NCBI GenBank assembly: GCA_038207625.1
Contig: JBBQZO010000008.1
Coordinates: 1 to 64,000 of the forward strand
Length of the DNA stretch: 64,000 nt
Reading direction: 5' to 3'
Source: JBBQZO01 sp038207625
GTDB lineage: Bacteria > Pseudomonadota > Gammaproteobacteria > Burkholderiales > Burkholderiaceae_D
Below, one piece after another: positions 7,934 through 17,366 of the stretch. A program made the position numbers and the translations under genes. The notes under the pieces were generated by a model that made no database searches, was not told the origin of the DNA, and saw only the letters and a program-made list of their open reading frames with translations. Position 1 is the stretch's first letter; every line of letters begins with the position of its first letter.

Positions 7934-8427
7934 AGCAGGCCGTCGGCAAGCGCGCTCGACCATTGTTGCCTGCGCGGCGCGCCGGCCGCCCTGCGCGATA
8001 GATACCACTTTCACGCCGCGGCGCCCCTGGTCCGGTATTGTTTTTACCACACAATGCTGACCAGTTTTTGCAAGTGGTCTTGCTCTGGTTGTCAGTGCTT
8101 CCCCTTGATTTCACTCTGCGCCCGGAAAGTGGTCTGTATTGTCTACGCAACATCAAAAAGAATGTGATTAATTGGTAGTGTTCTGGTATTGAAGTGGGTT
8201 ATATTGGCGTCTGATTGGTTTTGTAGGTGTTTGAAGCACAAGGGTTGGTGGCTCGTCGACATGGTTGACGGCACGAAAAATAAGACCCGCTCAAAAGAAA
8301 CGAGTCGGCTGTGGTGATGCTGTAGAAATTGGTCGTATCGAAATGCTCCGCTTGATGCTGTGACAATTGACGGTATCAGGCAGGGAATCAGGTCGTTAGT
8401 CTTGTAAAAAAACCATTGGGGGAGTAC
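7934..8427. other. Intergenic regulatory region before the TonB receptor
   Basis: No gene is supported in either strand; the long minus-strand frame over 8143-11175 is a shadow of the receptor gene. The region carries the operator at 8173-8191 and a weaker look-alike TGGTCTTG-CTC-TGGTTGTC at 8075-8093. The leader from the operator to the start codon is long (over 230 bases). Confidence 0.55.
8173..8191 (+). promoter_or_regulatory. Candidate GntR operator upstream of the TonB-dependent receptor
   Basis: TGGTAGTG-TTC-TGGTATTG, the same direct repeat with 11-bp period as before the GH18 gene, differing at only two of 19 positions. A third, weaker half-site TGGGTTAT follows after another 3 bp (8195-8202). 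Farther on, GGCGTCTGATT resembles GGCGTCTAATT at 24305-24315 near another copy. Confidence 0.62.
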
Positions 8428-11214
8428 ATGAAGAAGAACATGACAGTTAGCTTGACACCGATCGCTTCGGCAGTCGCCATGTTGGCAATGAGCGTGATGA
8501 TGTCGTCGGCGCAGGCGCAGCAAGCGGAGCCGCAAGCGGCGCCGAAAGCTGAGGCAAAAGCTGAGGCAAAAGCTGAGGCGAAAGCGGACGAAGTCGTCGT
8601 CGTTACCGGTCTGCGCGCATCGCTGCAGCAGTCGCTGAACCAGAAACGCAACAGCGATTCGCTGGTCGAAGTGATCACCGCCGAAGACGTGGGCAAGATG
8701 CCCGACAAGAACGTGGCCGACTCGCTGCAACGCGTGCCGGGCGTGAACACCACCGCGGGCGGCTCGGCCGGCTCGCTGGGCGAAAACGAGCGCGTCTCGA
8801 TTCGCGGCACCGCCGAAAACCTGACCCTGACCACCGTCAACGGTCATGGCGTCGCCTCGGCCGACTGGTTCTGGGCCGACATCGCCGCCGGTGGCCGCAG
8901 CGTCAGCTACAGCCTGCTGCCGTCGGACATCGTCGGTCGCATCACCGTGCACAAGTCCTCGCAAGCGGATCTGCCTGAAGGCGGCGTGTCGGGCACCGTC
9001 GATATCGAGTCGCGCCGTCCGCTGGACTTCAAGGCGCCGCTGACGATGAGCGCCAACATTGGCGCGGCCTATCAAAACTACGCCGGCAAGACCGACCCGC
9101 AAGTGTCGGCGCTGGTGTCGTGGAAAAATGATACCAACACCTTCGGCGCGCTGTTCCAGGTGTTTTCGCAACAGCGCACGCTCAAGCGTGAAGAGCAGGA
9201 AAACCTGTGGTATGTGTATGACGACCTGAGCTGGAACGACAACTCGAACAAAGCGCTGGCCGCCGCCGGCGTGGACTTGACCAAGCCCCACCGCATCGCG
9301 CCGCTGACCGGCAGCGCCATTTTCGAGCAGTCGCGCAAACGCGAAGGCGCTTTGCTGGACCTGCAATTCAAGCCGACCAAGGACATCACGCTGGGCCTGA
9401 ACGCCTTTTCGAGCACACTGACGGCGTCCAATTCGAACACCAACTGGATGCAGGACCCATGGGGCGCGCTGAACCAGGGCGTGATTCCGACCAAGGCCGT
9501 CGTCACCAATGGCGTCATCACCGAGCTGGCGTTCTCCGGTCCGTGCAAGCTCGCTCCCGGCGCCACCGGCACCTGCGCCGACGCGGCCAGCAACGCCGTT
9601 GACGTGGCGATCCGTCCGGATGCAAAAACCGAGACCAACTTCGTCAACCTCGATGGCAAGTTCAAGATGTCCAACGATTTGACCTTCACGGCCAAGGGCG
9701 GACGTTCGGAAAGTACCGGCCATTCCAAAGACATCGGCTTCGAGATTTTTGGCCCGTACGCCGCTAACGGTTACAAGATGAATTCGGGCGAATCGGCCAT
9801 CACCGTTGATTTCCCCAGCGCGTCGACGTTTGCGACCCGCTATGCCGGCACCAACAAGGCCGTCGGTGGCTGGACCAACCTGATGGAAACGCACGATTCG
9901 GAAGACTATCTGCACCTGGATGGCACGCTGCAGATGGAAAGCAAATTCCTGTCTTCGCTCAAGTTTGGCGTGCGCAGCACCAGCCACAAACGCGACCTGA
10001 CCTGGCTGGTCGGACAACGCCTGGCCGACGGCGGCCTGACCGCCAACGCACCACTGGGCGATTTGAGCGTGACCAGCTTCGGTGCCGGCATTCCCGGTTC
10101 TCCGCTGAGCAATTTCTGGAATCTGCCATCCTCGTCGATCACCGCCTGGGCCGACAAGTACGCCTATTTCCCGGCCATCAACCATGATCTGAGCAAGGAA
10201 TTCAAGTTCAAGGAAGGCGTCAACGCCGCTTACCTGATGGCCAATTTCGCCAGCGACACGCTGTCGGGCAATGTCGGCGTGCGCGTCGTGCACACCAAGG
10301 ATGATATCGACGGCTACCGCCTCGACAACACCAACGGCACATTGCATGCTGGCGATCCTAGTTCGAGCGACAAGTTCTCGGCGATGTCGTCGTCGGTCAG
10401 CTTCACCGACGTGCTGCCGAGCTTTAACATGCGTGCCGACGTCAACAAGGACCTGGTGGCGCGCTTTGCCGTCAGCCGCACGCTGTCGCATCCGGACTAC
10501 GGCCAATACGCCGGCCTGAACCTGAACGACTTCACCTTCACCGGCACGGGCTCGAATCCGAAGCTGGCACCGGTGCTGTCGAACAATGTCGACCTGTCGG
10601 CCGAGTGGTATTTCGCACCCCGTTCGCTGGTGAGCGTGGGCGTGTTCGCCAACTTCCTCAACGGCTACGTCACCAACGGCAATTCGGTGTACAACGCCTA
10701 CAACTCGCAAACCAAGACCAATACCGACTACGCTCTGTCCGGCCCGGCCAACACCGATGCCCGCGTGGCCGGTCTGGAACTGGCTTACCGTCAGGCGCTG
10801 GCTGGTGGTTTCGGTCTGGAGGCGAACTACACCTACGCCGATGGCAAAGAAACGGGCAGCTTGAAGGGCACCTTGTGCGCCAGCGATACCCACAACTGCG
10901 ACATGCTGGGCACCTCGCGCAACACCGTCAACTTCGGCGCTTACTTTGAAAACGACCAGATGAACGCCCGTATCGGCTACAGCGAGCGCTCGGCCTACCT
11001 GTTCGGCACCAATCCGAAGCGTGCGACGTATGTGAAAAATGGCGGCTCCCTGTCGGCATCGATCAACTACAACCTGACGCCGAACCTGACGCTGTCGCTG
11101 GAAGGGCAGAACCTGCTCAACCCGATGCTGTACACCTACGCACAAAACGGCGACTTCGGCAGCATCGGCCATCAAGGTCGCACGCTGTTCGCCACGATGC
11201 GCGTGAAGTACTGA
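8428..11214 (+). CDS. TonB-dependent outer-membrane receptor, likely for chitooligosaccharides
   Basis: The ATG at 8428 follows GGGGGAG; a TTG twelve bases earlier overlaps that ribosome site and is rejected. The 928-residue product has a signal peptide ending SSAQAQ, an Ala-Glu-Lys repeat linker, the TonB-box-like DEVVVVTGLR, a plug domain (VITAEDVGKMPDKNVADSLQ, RVPGVN, RVSIRGT) and a beta-barrel ending in the aromatic-terminal ATMRVKY. These features match the TIGR01782 (TonB-Xanth-Caul) subfamily, used by Caulobacter and Xanthomonas for glycan uptake. Energy comes from TonB-ExbBD, not encoded here. Neighbouring GH18 gene, shared operator and the GlcNAc operon make chitin fragments the likely ligand. 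The gene ends in the outer-membrane sorting phenyl/tyrosine residue and is followed by a good terminator. Confidence 0.88.
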   Translation: MKKNMTVSLTPIASAVAMLAMSVMMSSAQAQQAEPQAAPKAEAKAEAKAEAKADEVVVVTGLRASLQQSLNQKRNSDSLVEVITAEDVGKMPDKNVADSLQRVPGVNTTAGGSAGSLGENERVSIRGTAENLTLTTVNGHGVASADWFWADIAAGGRSVSYSLLPSDIVGRITVHKSSQADLPEGGVSGTVDIESRRPLDFKAPLTMSANIGAAYQNYAGKTDPQVSALVSWKNDTNTFGALFQVFSQQRTLKREEQENLWYVYDDLSWNDNSNKALAAAGVDLTKPHRIAPLTGSAIFEQSRKREGALLDLQFKPTKDITLGLNAFSSTLTASNSNTNWMQDPWGALNQGVIPTKAVVTNGVITELAFSGPCKLAPGATGTCADAASNAVDVAIRPDAKTETNFVNLDGKFKMSNDLTFTAKGGRSESTGHSKDIGFEIFGPYAANGYKMNSGESAITVDFPSASTFATRYAGTNKAVGGWTNLMETHDSEDYLHLDGTLQMESKFLSSLKFGVRSTSHKRDLTWLVGQRLADGGLTANAPLGDLSVTSFGAGIPGSPLSNFWNLPSSSITAWADKYAYFPAINHDLSKEFKFKEGVNAAYLMANFASDTLSGNVGVRVVHTKDDIDGYRLDNTNGTLHAGDPSSSDKFSAMSSSVSFTDVLPSFNMRADVNKDLVARFAVSRTLSHPDYGQYAGLNLNDFTFTGTGSNPKLAPVLSNNVDLSAEWYFAPRSLVSVGVFANFLNGYVTNGNSVYNAYNSQTKTNTDYALSGPANTDARVAGLELAYRQALAGGFGLEANYTYADGKETGSLKGTLCASDTHNCDMLGTSRNTVNFGAYFENDQMNARIGYSERSAYLFGTNPKRATYVKNGGSLSASINYNLTPNLTLSLEGQNLLNPMLYTYAQNGDFGSIGHQGRTLFATMRVKY
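8546..8584 (+). repeat. 12-bp tandem repeat encoding Lys-Ala-Glu-Ala in the receptor linker
   Basis: Three copies of AAAGCTGAGGCA (third ends in G) follow each other, then a partial copy. They encode KAEA units in the linker between signal peptide and TonB box. Such units can expand or contract by slippage without frame change. Confidence 0.75.
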
Positions 11215-11293
11215 TGTACTGATCGTTCCAGCCGGCGGCGCAGGCGATCAATACGATCGCGCTCGCCGCCGGCGCCGGATGCCAGTTTTTCTC

Positions 11294-11327
11294 AAGTCCG
11301 CCCGGCTTTCGCCCGGCGGACTTTTTT
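11294..11327 (+). terminator. Rho-independent terminator of the TonB receptor gene
   Basis: AAGTCCGCC pairs with GGCGGACTT around a short GC-rich loop, followed by TTTTTT. It lies 80 bases after the stop codon, so the receptor is probably monocistronic. Confidence 0.85.
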
Positions 11328-11795
11328 GCGTCTGACGCCTGGCATGCCGATGCGTTGGCCGGTGCCGGGCGGCGAATTCGAGTGCCTGATCGCACAGCGT
11401 CTGAGGCCCGCAGGCGAGGCTGGCTGGTGACGGTGCTTGGGATATCGGGCGCCAGATTCAGAACACCTGGTCTTGCGTGATGAGCGCGCGGCCGGAAACG
11501 AAGCACGCACGTTCGCGCCCCGTTCGTCGCCCCGTTCGTCGCACCGGTCGCCAGCGCCAGTCGCATCGTGCCAAGTCGCGTCGTGCCAAGTCGCGTCGTG
11601 CCAAGTCGATGCGCCGTCGCGCATGGCGGCATGAAGGCGCCGATCTGGTCGCAGCAGACCCGCAGCAGTGCGCCGCAGGCGCGTGAGACGGCGGGGGGCC
11701 GTGACAAGGCGACGCTGGCGGCGACCATGTTGAGCCTGCAGGCGCTGTTGGTCGGCCCGGCCAGATCCGCGGGGATGCCGCGCGCTGCAACGAAG
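11328..11795. other. Intergenic region without a recognisable gene
   Basis: Several overlapping frames are open because of high GC and repeats, but none resembles a protein family or shows a ribosome site. It contains a duplicated CCCGTTCGTCGC (around 11519-11542) and the 15-bp tandem repeat at 11561-11605. Confidence 0.5.
11561..11605. repeat. 15-bp tandem repeat, three copies
   Basis: TCGCRTCGTGCCAAG occurs three times head to tail (11561, 11576, 11591), the first copy with A and the next two with G at position five. It is outside any supported gene. Its length is a multiple of three, so all overlapping frames stay open artificially. Confidence 0.85.
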
Positions 11796-11837
11796 AAGGG
11801 CAGGGCCGGCTCGCGCCGGACCTGCCCTTGTCTTTTT
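11796..11837. terminator. Strong hairpin between the receptor and TPR genes
   Basis: AAGGGCAGG-G-CCGGC (11796-11810), loop TCGC, then GCCGG-A-CCTGCCCTT (11815-11829). A run of five T follows on the plus strand (11833-11837) and a weaker T-rich end on the minus strand. It lies just beyond the stop of the minus-strand TPR gene, so it probably ends that transcript and may act in both directions. Confidence 0.7.
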
Positions 11838-11865
11838 CGAGAGCGCCGTGGGGCGCCCGTCGAAC

Positions 11866-13191
11866 TTATTTCGCCACTGCTGCCGGCGCTGGCGTGGCCG
11901 CCGCTTTCGGTGCCGGACGGTTCAGGTACAGCACCCAATAGTGCGCCAGATCGGTGATGCCGTCGTTGCCCGACACCGCTTGCAGCGCCTTGATCGCTTC
12001 ATCCTTGTGGCCGGCCTTGGCGTGCGCCACACCCAGGTGCAGCTTGGCTTCTTCGAGACGCTTCAGGCCGCCCTTGGCGAGTCCTTTTTGGATCAGGTCG
12101 ATACCTTTGTCGAACTGGTCCATCGTGACATACGCATAGCCCAGGTTGACCAGGCCGGTACCGTCTTTGGCCTTGTTGGCGGCCGCTTCGTCACCGGCGA
12201 TCGTCTTCTGATCGTCGGCCGATTTTTTGGTCGCCTGGTCGCGCAGTTTCTTGTGCTTGGCCGCGTTGCTGCCGGTGCCCAGCACATTGGCTGCGAAGCC
12301 GGCGTCGATCGCTTTCTTCGCTTCCGTCGGATAGCCTGCCAGCAGTGCCAGTTCGGCCAGTTCGGTGTACTCTTCTGCGGCCAGTACTTTTTCGGCCGTC
12401 ATCTGCAAACGCCAGGTATCGAGGTCCAGATGCTGATTGTAGCCTTGCTTGTTGCGCAGGCGGTTCATCAGGTCGCTCCAGAAATCGTCGGTCGGGTAGT
12501 AGGCGACCAGTTTTTCCATGCCGGCCAGGATGGCCGCGTTGTCCTTGGTTTTCGAGGCGGCCGTGGTGTACAGACGCAAGTCGTCTTCGGTCGGGATCGC
12601 ACCGGTTTTTTCCGCCGCGGCGAAACCGATCTGCAGTTCCTGCTTGGCTGTTGCCATGTCGCCGCTCAGGAAGTAGGCGCGCACCATCAGGTTGCGCACC
12701 GTGGCCGGGTCGCCGCCGTCTTTGAGCAGGCGCTTATACCAGACGATCGCGTTCGCGTAGTCCTTGCCGTTGTAGTAGTAGCTGGCCAGCGCGTTGGTGA
12801 AATCACGTTGTTCAACGGTGTTAAGGCGGCCGGAATTGATCACCGATTCGAGCGCGGTCATCGTCATCTTCTGGTCGCCCGAGGCCGAGCCGAGCGCGAT
12901 GCGCATGCGGTTGATGACGTAGATTTCGTACGGGGTCTTGTCGGCAAAGGCGTCCGCCTGCTTGAGCTTTTCCATCAGCTCAGGGTACTGCTTGGCATCC
13001 ATCATGGTCTTGAATGCGGTCGGGTCAAGCAGCTTGAACATCTCGGCGCGCACGGTCTCGGGCTTGGCCGCTTCGGCGGCAGGCGCCGCTTTGGACTGGG
13101 CTTGTGCGCCGCTGCCAAGCAGCACGGGTGCCAGGTTCAGGCCAAGTGCGGCGACGATCAGGCTAACACGAGCAAAACGGTGATGGGACAT
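11866..13191 (-). CDS. Exported TPR-repeat protein
   Basis: The start is the ATG at 13191 (MSHHRFARV), with GAAGGA seven bases upstream; a longer frame starting at 13206 contains that ribosome site and is rejected. The 441-residue protein has a signal peptide ending GAQAQ, then Ala/Lys/Pro-rich residues, then helical repeats of TPR type (for example YYYNGKDYANAIVWYKRLLK, and LVNLGYAYVTMDQFDKGIDL). The C-terminus is Ala-Pro rich. Periplasmic TPR proteins of this kind occur near TonB-dependent receptor genes in Oxalobacteraceae and may scaffold envelope complexes, but no enzymatic motif is visible. It is transcribed in the same direction as the GlcNAc operon, 240 bases downstream of its last gene and after a GC hairpin, so co-transcription is doubtful. 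Confidence 0.75.
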   Translation of the reverse strand: MSHHRFARVSLIVAALGLNLAPVLLGSGAQAQSKAAPAAEAAKPETVRAEMFKLLDPTAFKTMMDAKQYPELMEKLKQADAFADKTPYEIYVINRMRIALGSASGDQKMTMTALESVINSGRLNTVEQRDFTNALASYYYNGKDYANAIVWYKRLLKDGGDPATVRNLMVRAYFLSGDMATAKQELQIGFAAAEKTGAIPTEDDLRLYTTAASKTKDNAAILAGMEKLVAYYPTDDFWSDLMNRLRNKQGYNQHLDLDTWRLQMTAEKVLAAEEYTELAELALLAGYPTEAKKAIDAGFAANVLGTGSNAAKHKKLRDQATKKSADDQKTIAGDEAAANKAKDGTGLVNLGYAYVTMDQFDKGIDLIQKGLAKGGLKRLEEAKLHLGVAHAKAGHKDEAIKALQAVSGNDGITDLAHYWVLYLNRPAPKAAATPAPAAVAK

Positions 13192-13386
13192 GGATAAATC
13201 CTTCATTCATAAACAAAAAAAGTGGCATGACACGACAACGCACCAGATCATGAAACGGTGGACACACGGCAGTTCGGCGCAGCGCGCTGCGGGCTGCGGC
13301 GGATTTGGAACGCGGTCGTCAAGCCAGGGTTTTCACGCGAAGGCCATATTGTCCCATAAAGCGCTTCGAGGCAGCGCGAATTATGG

Positions 13387-13416
13387 CGCGCGCGCCGCCG
13401 CAAAGGGGCGCGCGCG
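13387..13416 (-). terminator. GC-rich hairpin after the GlcNAc operon
   Basis: CGCGCGCGCC (13387-13396) pairs with GGCGCGCGCG (13407-13416) around a 10-base loop, 17 bases past the last operon gene. No T tract follows on the minus strand, so it may slow polymerase or stabilise the mRNA end rather than be a classical terminator. Confidence 0.5.
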
Positions 13417-13432
13417 TTTGGCGGGGAAAAAA

Positions 13433-14536
13433 TCAGCGCTGCGGGCAGGCGATGCCATCGACGTTAAAAAACAGACAATGGGCGAGCGGAAGGCGCAGCT
13501 GTGCGAGACTGCCGGCCACCGGCGCGACGGCGCCAACGCCCAGGCGCACCGCGATCAGCTCGCTCGATTCGGGCGTCGATGCATACACGACGCTCTGGTC
13601 GCCCAGGTACTCGACATGGCGCACCGTCACCGCCAGCAGGTCCGGCGCGCTCGCATCGAACGGCACCAGCGCCAGGTGTTCGGCGCGCACGCCCAGCGTG
13701 ACGCGGTCGCCCCGGCGGGCGTGCTGGTCCTGCAGGGACAGCGTGATACGCGCGCCGCCGGCCAGTTGCAGCGTGACCTGGCCGGCGACGCTGTCGGCTA
13801 CCTCGGCGGCCAGCAGATTCATTTTTGGCGCGCCCAGAAAGCCGGCCACGAACAGATTGGCCGGACGCTGGTACAGCTCGACCGGCGTGCCCACCTGTTC
13901 GATGCGCCCGCCGTTGAAGACGACGATGCGCTGGCCCAGCGTCATCGCCTCGACCTGGTCGTGGGTGACGTAAATCATGGTCGTTTTCAGCTCACGGTGC
14001 AGGCGGCTGATCTCCACGCGCATCTGCACGCGCAGGCTCGCGTCCAGGTTTGACAGCGGCTCGTCGAACAGGAACACGTCGGGCTTTCTGACGATGGCGC
14101 GCCCGATCGCCACGCGCTGGCGCTGGCCGCCGGACAGGTCCTTGGGTTTGCGCTCGAGCAGGTGCTCGATCTGCAAAATCTCGGCCGCCCGTTGCACGGC
14201 GGCGCGCAGCGCGGCCCCCTTGTGGCCGGCCAGCTTGAGTGCGAACGCCATGTTGTCGAACACGTTCATGTGCGGGTACAGCGCATACGACTGGAACACC
14301 ATGGCCAGGCCGCGCCGCGCCGGCGCGATGTCGTTGGCGCGCTGCGCGCCGATGAACAAGTCGCCCTCAGTGATCTGCTCGAGTCCGGCGATCATGCGCA
14401 GCAGCGTCGACTTGCCGCAGCCGGAAGGACCGACAAACACGATCAGTTCGCCGTCGGCGATGTCCAGGTCGACGCCATGCACGACCGTGTGCTGGTCGTA
14501 GCGCTTGACGAGGTGTTGAAGGCGCACGCTGCTCAT
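13433..14536 (-). CDS. ABC transporter ATPase, MalK/UgpC type
   Basis: The 367-residue protein shows Walker A GPSGCGKST, the signature LSGGQRQRVAIGRAI, Walker B VFLFDEPLSNLD and the switch His in YVTHDQVEA, followed by a C-terminal TOBE/OB regulatory region (LGVRAEHLALV). This is the energising subunit of CUT1 sugar importers, hydrolysing ATP at the inner membrane together with two permeases. It is the last gene of the operon, separated from its permeases by the GH3 and MFS genes. The start ATG lies four bases past the upstream MFS stop. The pairing with the permeases at 17363-19042 is inferred from operon membership. Confidence 0.92.
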   Translation of the reverse strand: MSSVRLQHLVKRYDQHTVVHGVDLDIADGELIVFVGPSGCGKSTLLRMIAGLEQITEGDLFIGAQRANDIAPARRGLAMVFQSYALYPHMNVFDNMAFALKLAGHKGAALRAAVQRAAEILQIEHLLERKPKDLSGGQRQRVAIGRAIVRKPDVFLFDEPLSNLDASLRVQMRVEISRLHRELKTTMIYVTHDQVEAMTLGQRIVVFNGGRIEQVGTPVELYQRPANLFVAGFLGAPKMNLLAAEVADSVAGQVTLQLAGGARITLSLQDQHARRGDRVTLGVRAEHLALVPFDASAPDLLAVTVRHVEYLGDQSVVYASTPESSELIAVRLGVGAVAPVAGSLAQLRLPLAHCLFFNVDGIACPQR

Positions 14537-14540
14537 CGGA

Positions 14541-15842
14541 TCAGGCCGCGCCGGCCGCTTGGGGCTGTGCCTCGGCGTGCTCGCCCGCGCTCATCGGAAT
14601 GAACTGCGACAGGATCAGCACCGGCAGCGACGCCGCCAGCACCCACACGAAGAAATGCTGATAGCCCAGCGCTGCCTGGATGTCGCCGCTGACAGTGCGA
14701 AACAGCACCGAGCCGAGCTGCATGATGCCGGTCGCGAACGCGTAGTGGGCGGTCTGGTATTTGCCCACCGCGACGACCTGCATCATGTACAGGATCAGGC
14801 CGACGAAGCCAAAACCGATACCGAACATTTCCATTCCCAGCGCCGCGCCGATCACCGTGATATCGGTGGGCAGCACGGTGCTGAGGAAGTAAAACACCAC
14901 GTTGGGCAGGTTCATGGCGATGATCAAAAACAGGATCGCGCGCTTCAAGCCCAGCCAGGAGGTGAAGTAGCCGCCGGCGATCGAGCCGATGATGAAGGCG
15001 ACGGTGCCGACGGTGCCGTACACGGCGCCCACTTCGGCCGTCGACAGGCCCAGCCCGCCCAGTGCGCGCGCTTCGCGCAAGAACAGCGGGCCGATGGTTT
15101 GCACCTGCGCTTCGCCGGCGCGAAACAGGATGATGAACACGATCGACACCCAGATGCCCGGCTTCTGGAAAAACGCCACGATCACATCCCACATGGTGCG
15201 CGAGATGCCGCTTAGCGAACGGTCGGCCAGAATGGCGTTCTTGGCCGGTGGCAGCGACCAGCTGTGATACAGGCCCAGTGTGACGAGCATCGCGCCCAGG
15301 ATGCAAAAGATGATGGTCCAGGCGGACGTGACGCCGATCGACTTTTCCAGGTAGCCGGCCAGGATCACCAGCCCGCCCAGCGAGATGAACTTGCCGGCGT
15401 TGAAGAAGGTGCCGGTCCAGCCGGCGTAGGCGGCCTGCTGGCGGCTGCTCAGGCTGGCGATGTACAGGCCGTCGCAGGCGATGTCGTGGGTGGCCGACGC
15501 AATCGCCACCAGTGCCAGCATGGCGATGGCGGCGGCGAACCAGGACGGCAGGTGCAGCGCCAGCGCCACCAGACCCAGGCTGGCGCCGCCCATCAGCTGA
15601 AACGCCACCACGACGATTTTTTTGCTGCTGGCCAGTTCCAGGAACGGACTCCAGAGCGGCTTGAACACCCAGGCCAGGCCGATCAGGCCGGTCCAGCGCG
15701 CGATCAGCTCGTTCGGTACGGCCATGCTCTTGAACATCAGGCCGGCCACCAGCATCACCGCGTAGAACGGCAGTCCCTGGGCAAAGTAGAGAGTGGGCAC
15801 CCACGCCAGCGGGGAGCGTTTGGTCTGGCTGTCTTGGTTCAT
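14541..15842 (-). CDS. AmpG-like MFS transporter
   Basis: The ATG at 15842 (MNQDSQTKRS) is preferred over an in-frame TTG five codons earlier. The 433-residue protein has about 12 hydrophobic segments and the AmpG-type opening PTLYFAQGLPFYAVMLV, with ATHDIACDGLYI near segment four and TAHYAFATGIMQLG late. AmpG carries GlcNAc-anhydro-muropeptides into the cytoplasm in Gram-negative bacteria, and relatives in GlcNAc clusters are thought to import chitobiose or similar sugars. Here it sits directly after a cytosolic GH3 hexosaminidase, which would cleave the imported disaccharide. The exact substrate (muropeptide or chitooligosaccharide) cannot be read from the sequence. Confidence 0.82.
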   Translation of the reverse strand: MNQDSQTKRSPLAWVPTLYFAQGLPFYAVMLVAGLMFKSMAVPNELIARWTGLIGLAWVFKPLWSPFLELASSKKIVVVAFQLMGGASLGLVALALHLPSWFAAAIAMLALVAIASATHDIACDGLYIASLSSRQQAAYAGWTGTFFNAGKFISLGGLVILAGYLEKSIGVTSAWTIIFCILGAMLVTLGLYHSWSLPPAKNAILADRSLSGISRTMWDVIVAFFQKPGIWVSIVFIILFRAGEAQVQTIGPLFLREARALGGLGLSTAEVGAVYGTVGTVAFIIGSIAGGYFTSWLGLKRAILFLIIAMNLPNVVFYFLSTVLPTDITVIGAALGMEMFGIGFGFVGLILYMMQVVAVGKYQTAHYAFATGIMQLGSVLFRTVSGDIQAALGYQHFFVWVLAASLPVLILSQFIPMSAGEHAEAQPQAAGAA

Positions 15843-15872
15843 CGCGCGGTCTTTCAAAGTGGTGGAGGGGGC

Positions 15873-17366
15873 TTAGTCGGCGAAGCCGACGACCGGGCAA
15901 ATGCCGTGCGCGGGCAGTTCGCCAGCCAGCCAGTCGTGCACGGCGCCCAGCGCCGCCTGCGCGAAGCCGTAGGTGATCAGCGCCGGGGCGGCGAAGTCGA
16001 GCGCCTGGAACGGGCTCCACAAAGCCAGGTGCAGATCCGGGCGCCAGCTGGCCCGTGCGTGCGGCCCGTAGCGCAGGCGCGACGTCGAGGCCAGGATCAC
16101 AGCGCGGCCGTCGGCCGGCAGCTGGCTCCAGTCGAAGCTTTCGGCGTCACCAAACGTGACGGTGTCGACGTCGTACAGTTCGGACAGCAGCGCTGCCACC
16201 GTGGCGGCCGGCACGCCCGCTTCGGACACGCCGTCGCTGACGACATCGGCGCGCACCACCAGGCGCACCTTGCTGCCTTTCGGCGGCGCGACCGGCGCGC
16301 CGCGCGCGGTCAGGCCGGCGCGCCAGCCGCGCGCCATGATCTGGCGGTCGGCGGTGTCGTCCTTGTATTCGCCGACGGCGGCGGGGTAGGCCACGGCCAG
16401 CGCGTCCAGCCGGGCCAGGCGCGGCGCGATGGACGCGTTGGCCAGTGTGCCATCGTCCAGCGCGGCGCAGATCGCATCCAGCGTTTCCAGTTGGGTGGCG
16501 CGGTCGCCCAGCGCCATCACCATGTCGGTGCCGGCCAGCAGCGCCTGCACGGCTGCGTTGCCCACGCCGAAGCGTCCGGCGATGGCGTGCATGTCCATGC
16601 CGTCGGTGATCACCACGCCCTGATAGTGCCACTCGTCGCGCAGCAGTTCGGTCAGGATCCGGTGCGACATCGTGGCCGGGAACAGCGGGTCCAGCGCCGG
16701 GTAGACGATGTGCGCCGTCATCATCGCCGGTGCGCTGGCGCAGGCGATCTTGAAGGACGCGAATTCGAGCGCTTCCAGTTCGGCCAGCGTCTTGTCGACG
16801 GTGGGCAGTGCGCGGTGCGAGTCGACGTGGGTGTCGCCGTGGCCGGGGAAATGCTTGACGCAGCAGGCCACGCCTTCGCCCAGCGAGCCTTCCATCCAGG
16901 CCATCGCCAGCCGGGTGGCCGGCACCGGCCTTGATCCAAACGAGCGCTCGGCGATGACCGGGTTGGCCGGGTTGTTGTTCAGGTCCAGCACGGGCGCGAA
17001 ATTCCAGTTGAAGCCGAGCGCGCGCACGGCGCGCGCGCAGGCCGCGCCCACTTCGCGGGCGAGCGCCGTGTCGTCGCCGGCGCCCAGCGCCATCGCCGAC
17101 GGCGGCGTTGGCACCCAGGTGGCGCGCACCACGGCGCCGCCTTCCTGGTCGAGCGCGATCAGGGCATGCTCGCCCATCACCGCACGCAGGTCGCCCGTCA
17201 GCTTGGACAGCTGGGCGGCGTTGACCATGTTCTGGCGGAACAGGCAAACCGCACGGATGCCGTTCTCGCGCAGGTAGTGGGCCGTCTCGCTATCGAGTTC
17301 GGTGCCGGGAATGCGGATCATGATCAACTGGCCCGCGCGTTGGCGGGTGCTTGCTGGGTACGTCAT
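15873..17366 (-). CDS. Glycoside hydrolase family 3 beta-N-acetylhexosaminidase (NagZ-like)
   Basis: Residues 171-184 read KHFPGHGDTHVDSH, the hallmark of GH3 beta-N-acetylglucosaminidases, whose His within this loop acts as acid/base with the neighbouring Asp; the nucleophile is D255 in VVITDGMDM. There is no signal peptide, so it works in the cytoplasm on imported GlcNAc-containing oligosaccharides. At 497 residues it is longer than E. coli NagZ (about 340); the extra C-terminal part (from about residue 340) resembles the GH3 C-terminal alpha/beta domain of Gram-positive enzymes. The start codon overlaps the stop of the upstream permease by four bases (ATGA), so translation is coupled. Confidence 0.9.
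   Translation of the reverse strand: MTYPASTRQRAGQLIMIRIPGTELDSETAHYLRENGIRAVCLFRQNMVNAAQLSKLTGDLRAVMGEHALIALDQEGGAVVRATWVPTPPSAMALGAGDDTALAREVGAACARAVRALGFNWNFAPVLDLNNNPANPVIAERSFGSRPVPATRLAMAWMEGSLGEGVACCVKHFPGHGDTHVDSHRALPTVDKTLAELEALEFASFKIACASAPAMMTAHIVYPALDPLFPATMSHRILTELLRDEWHYQGVVITDGMDMHAIAGRFGVGNAAVQALLAGTDMVMALGDRATQLETLDAICAALDDGTLANASIAPRLARLDALAVAYPAAVGEYKDDTADRQIMARGWRAGLTARGAPVAPPKGSKVRLVVRADVVSDGVSEAGVPAATVAALLSELYDVDTVTFGDAESFDWSQLPADGRAVILASTSRLRYGPHARASWRPDLHLALWSPFQALDFAAPALITYGFAQAALGAVHDWLAGELPAHGICPVVGFAD

Noticed and set aside
8143..11175. A 1,010-residue open frame on the minus strand
   Set aside because: It is antisense to the clear TonB receptor gene and is composed of Val/Gly/Arg/His-rich sequence typical of high-GC shadows.
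11477..11686. Apparent Arg-rich small protein containing repeats
   Set aside because: The 15-bp repeat keeps all frames open; no ribosome site.
15264..16934. A 556-residue open frame opposite the MFS and GH3 genes
   Set aside because: Gln/His/Arg-rich shadow crossing two real genes.
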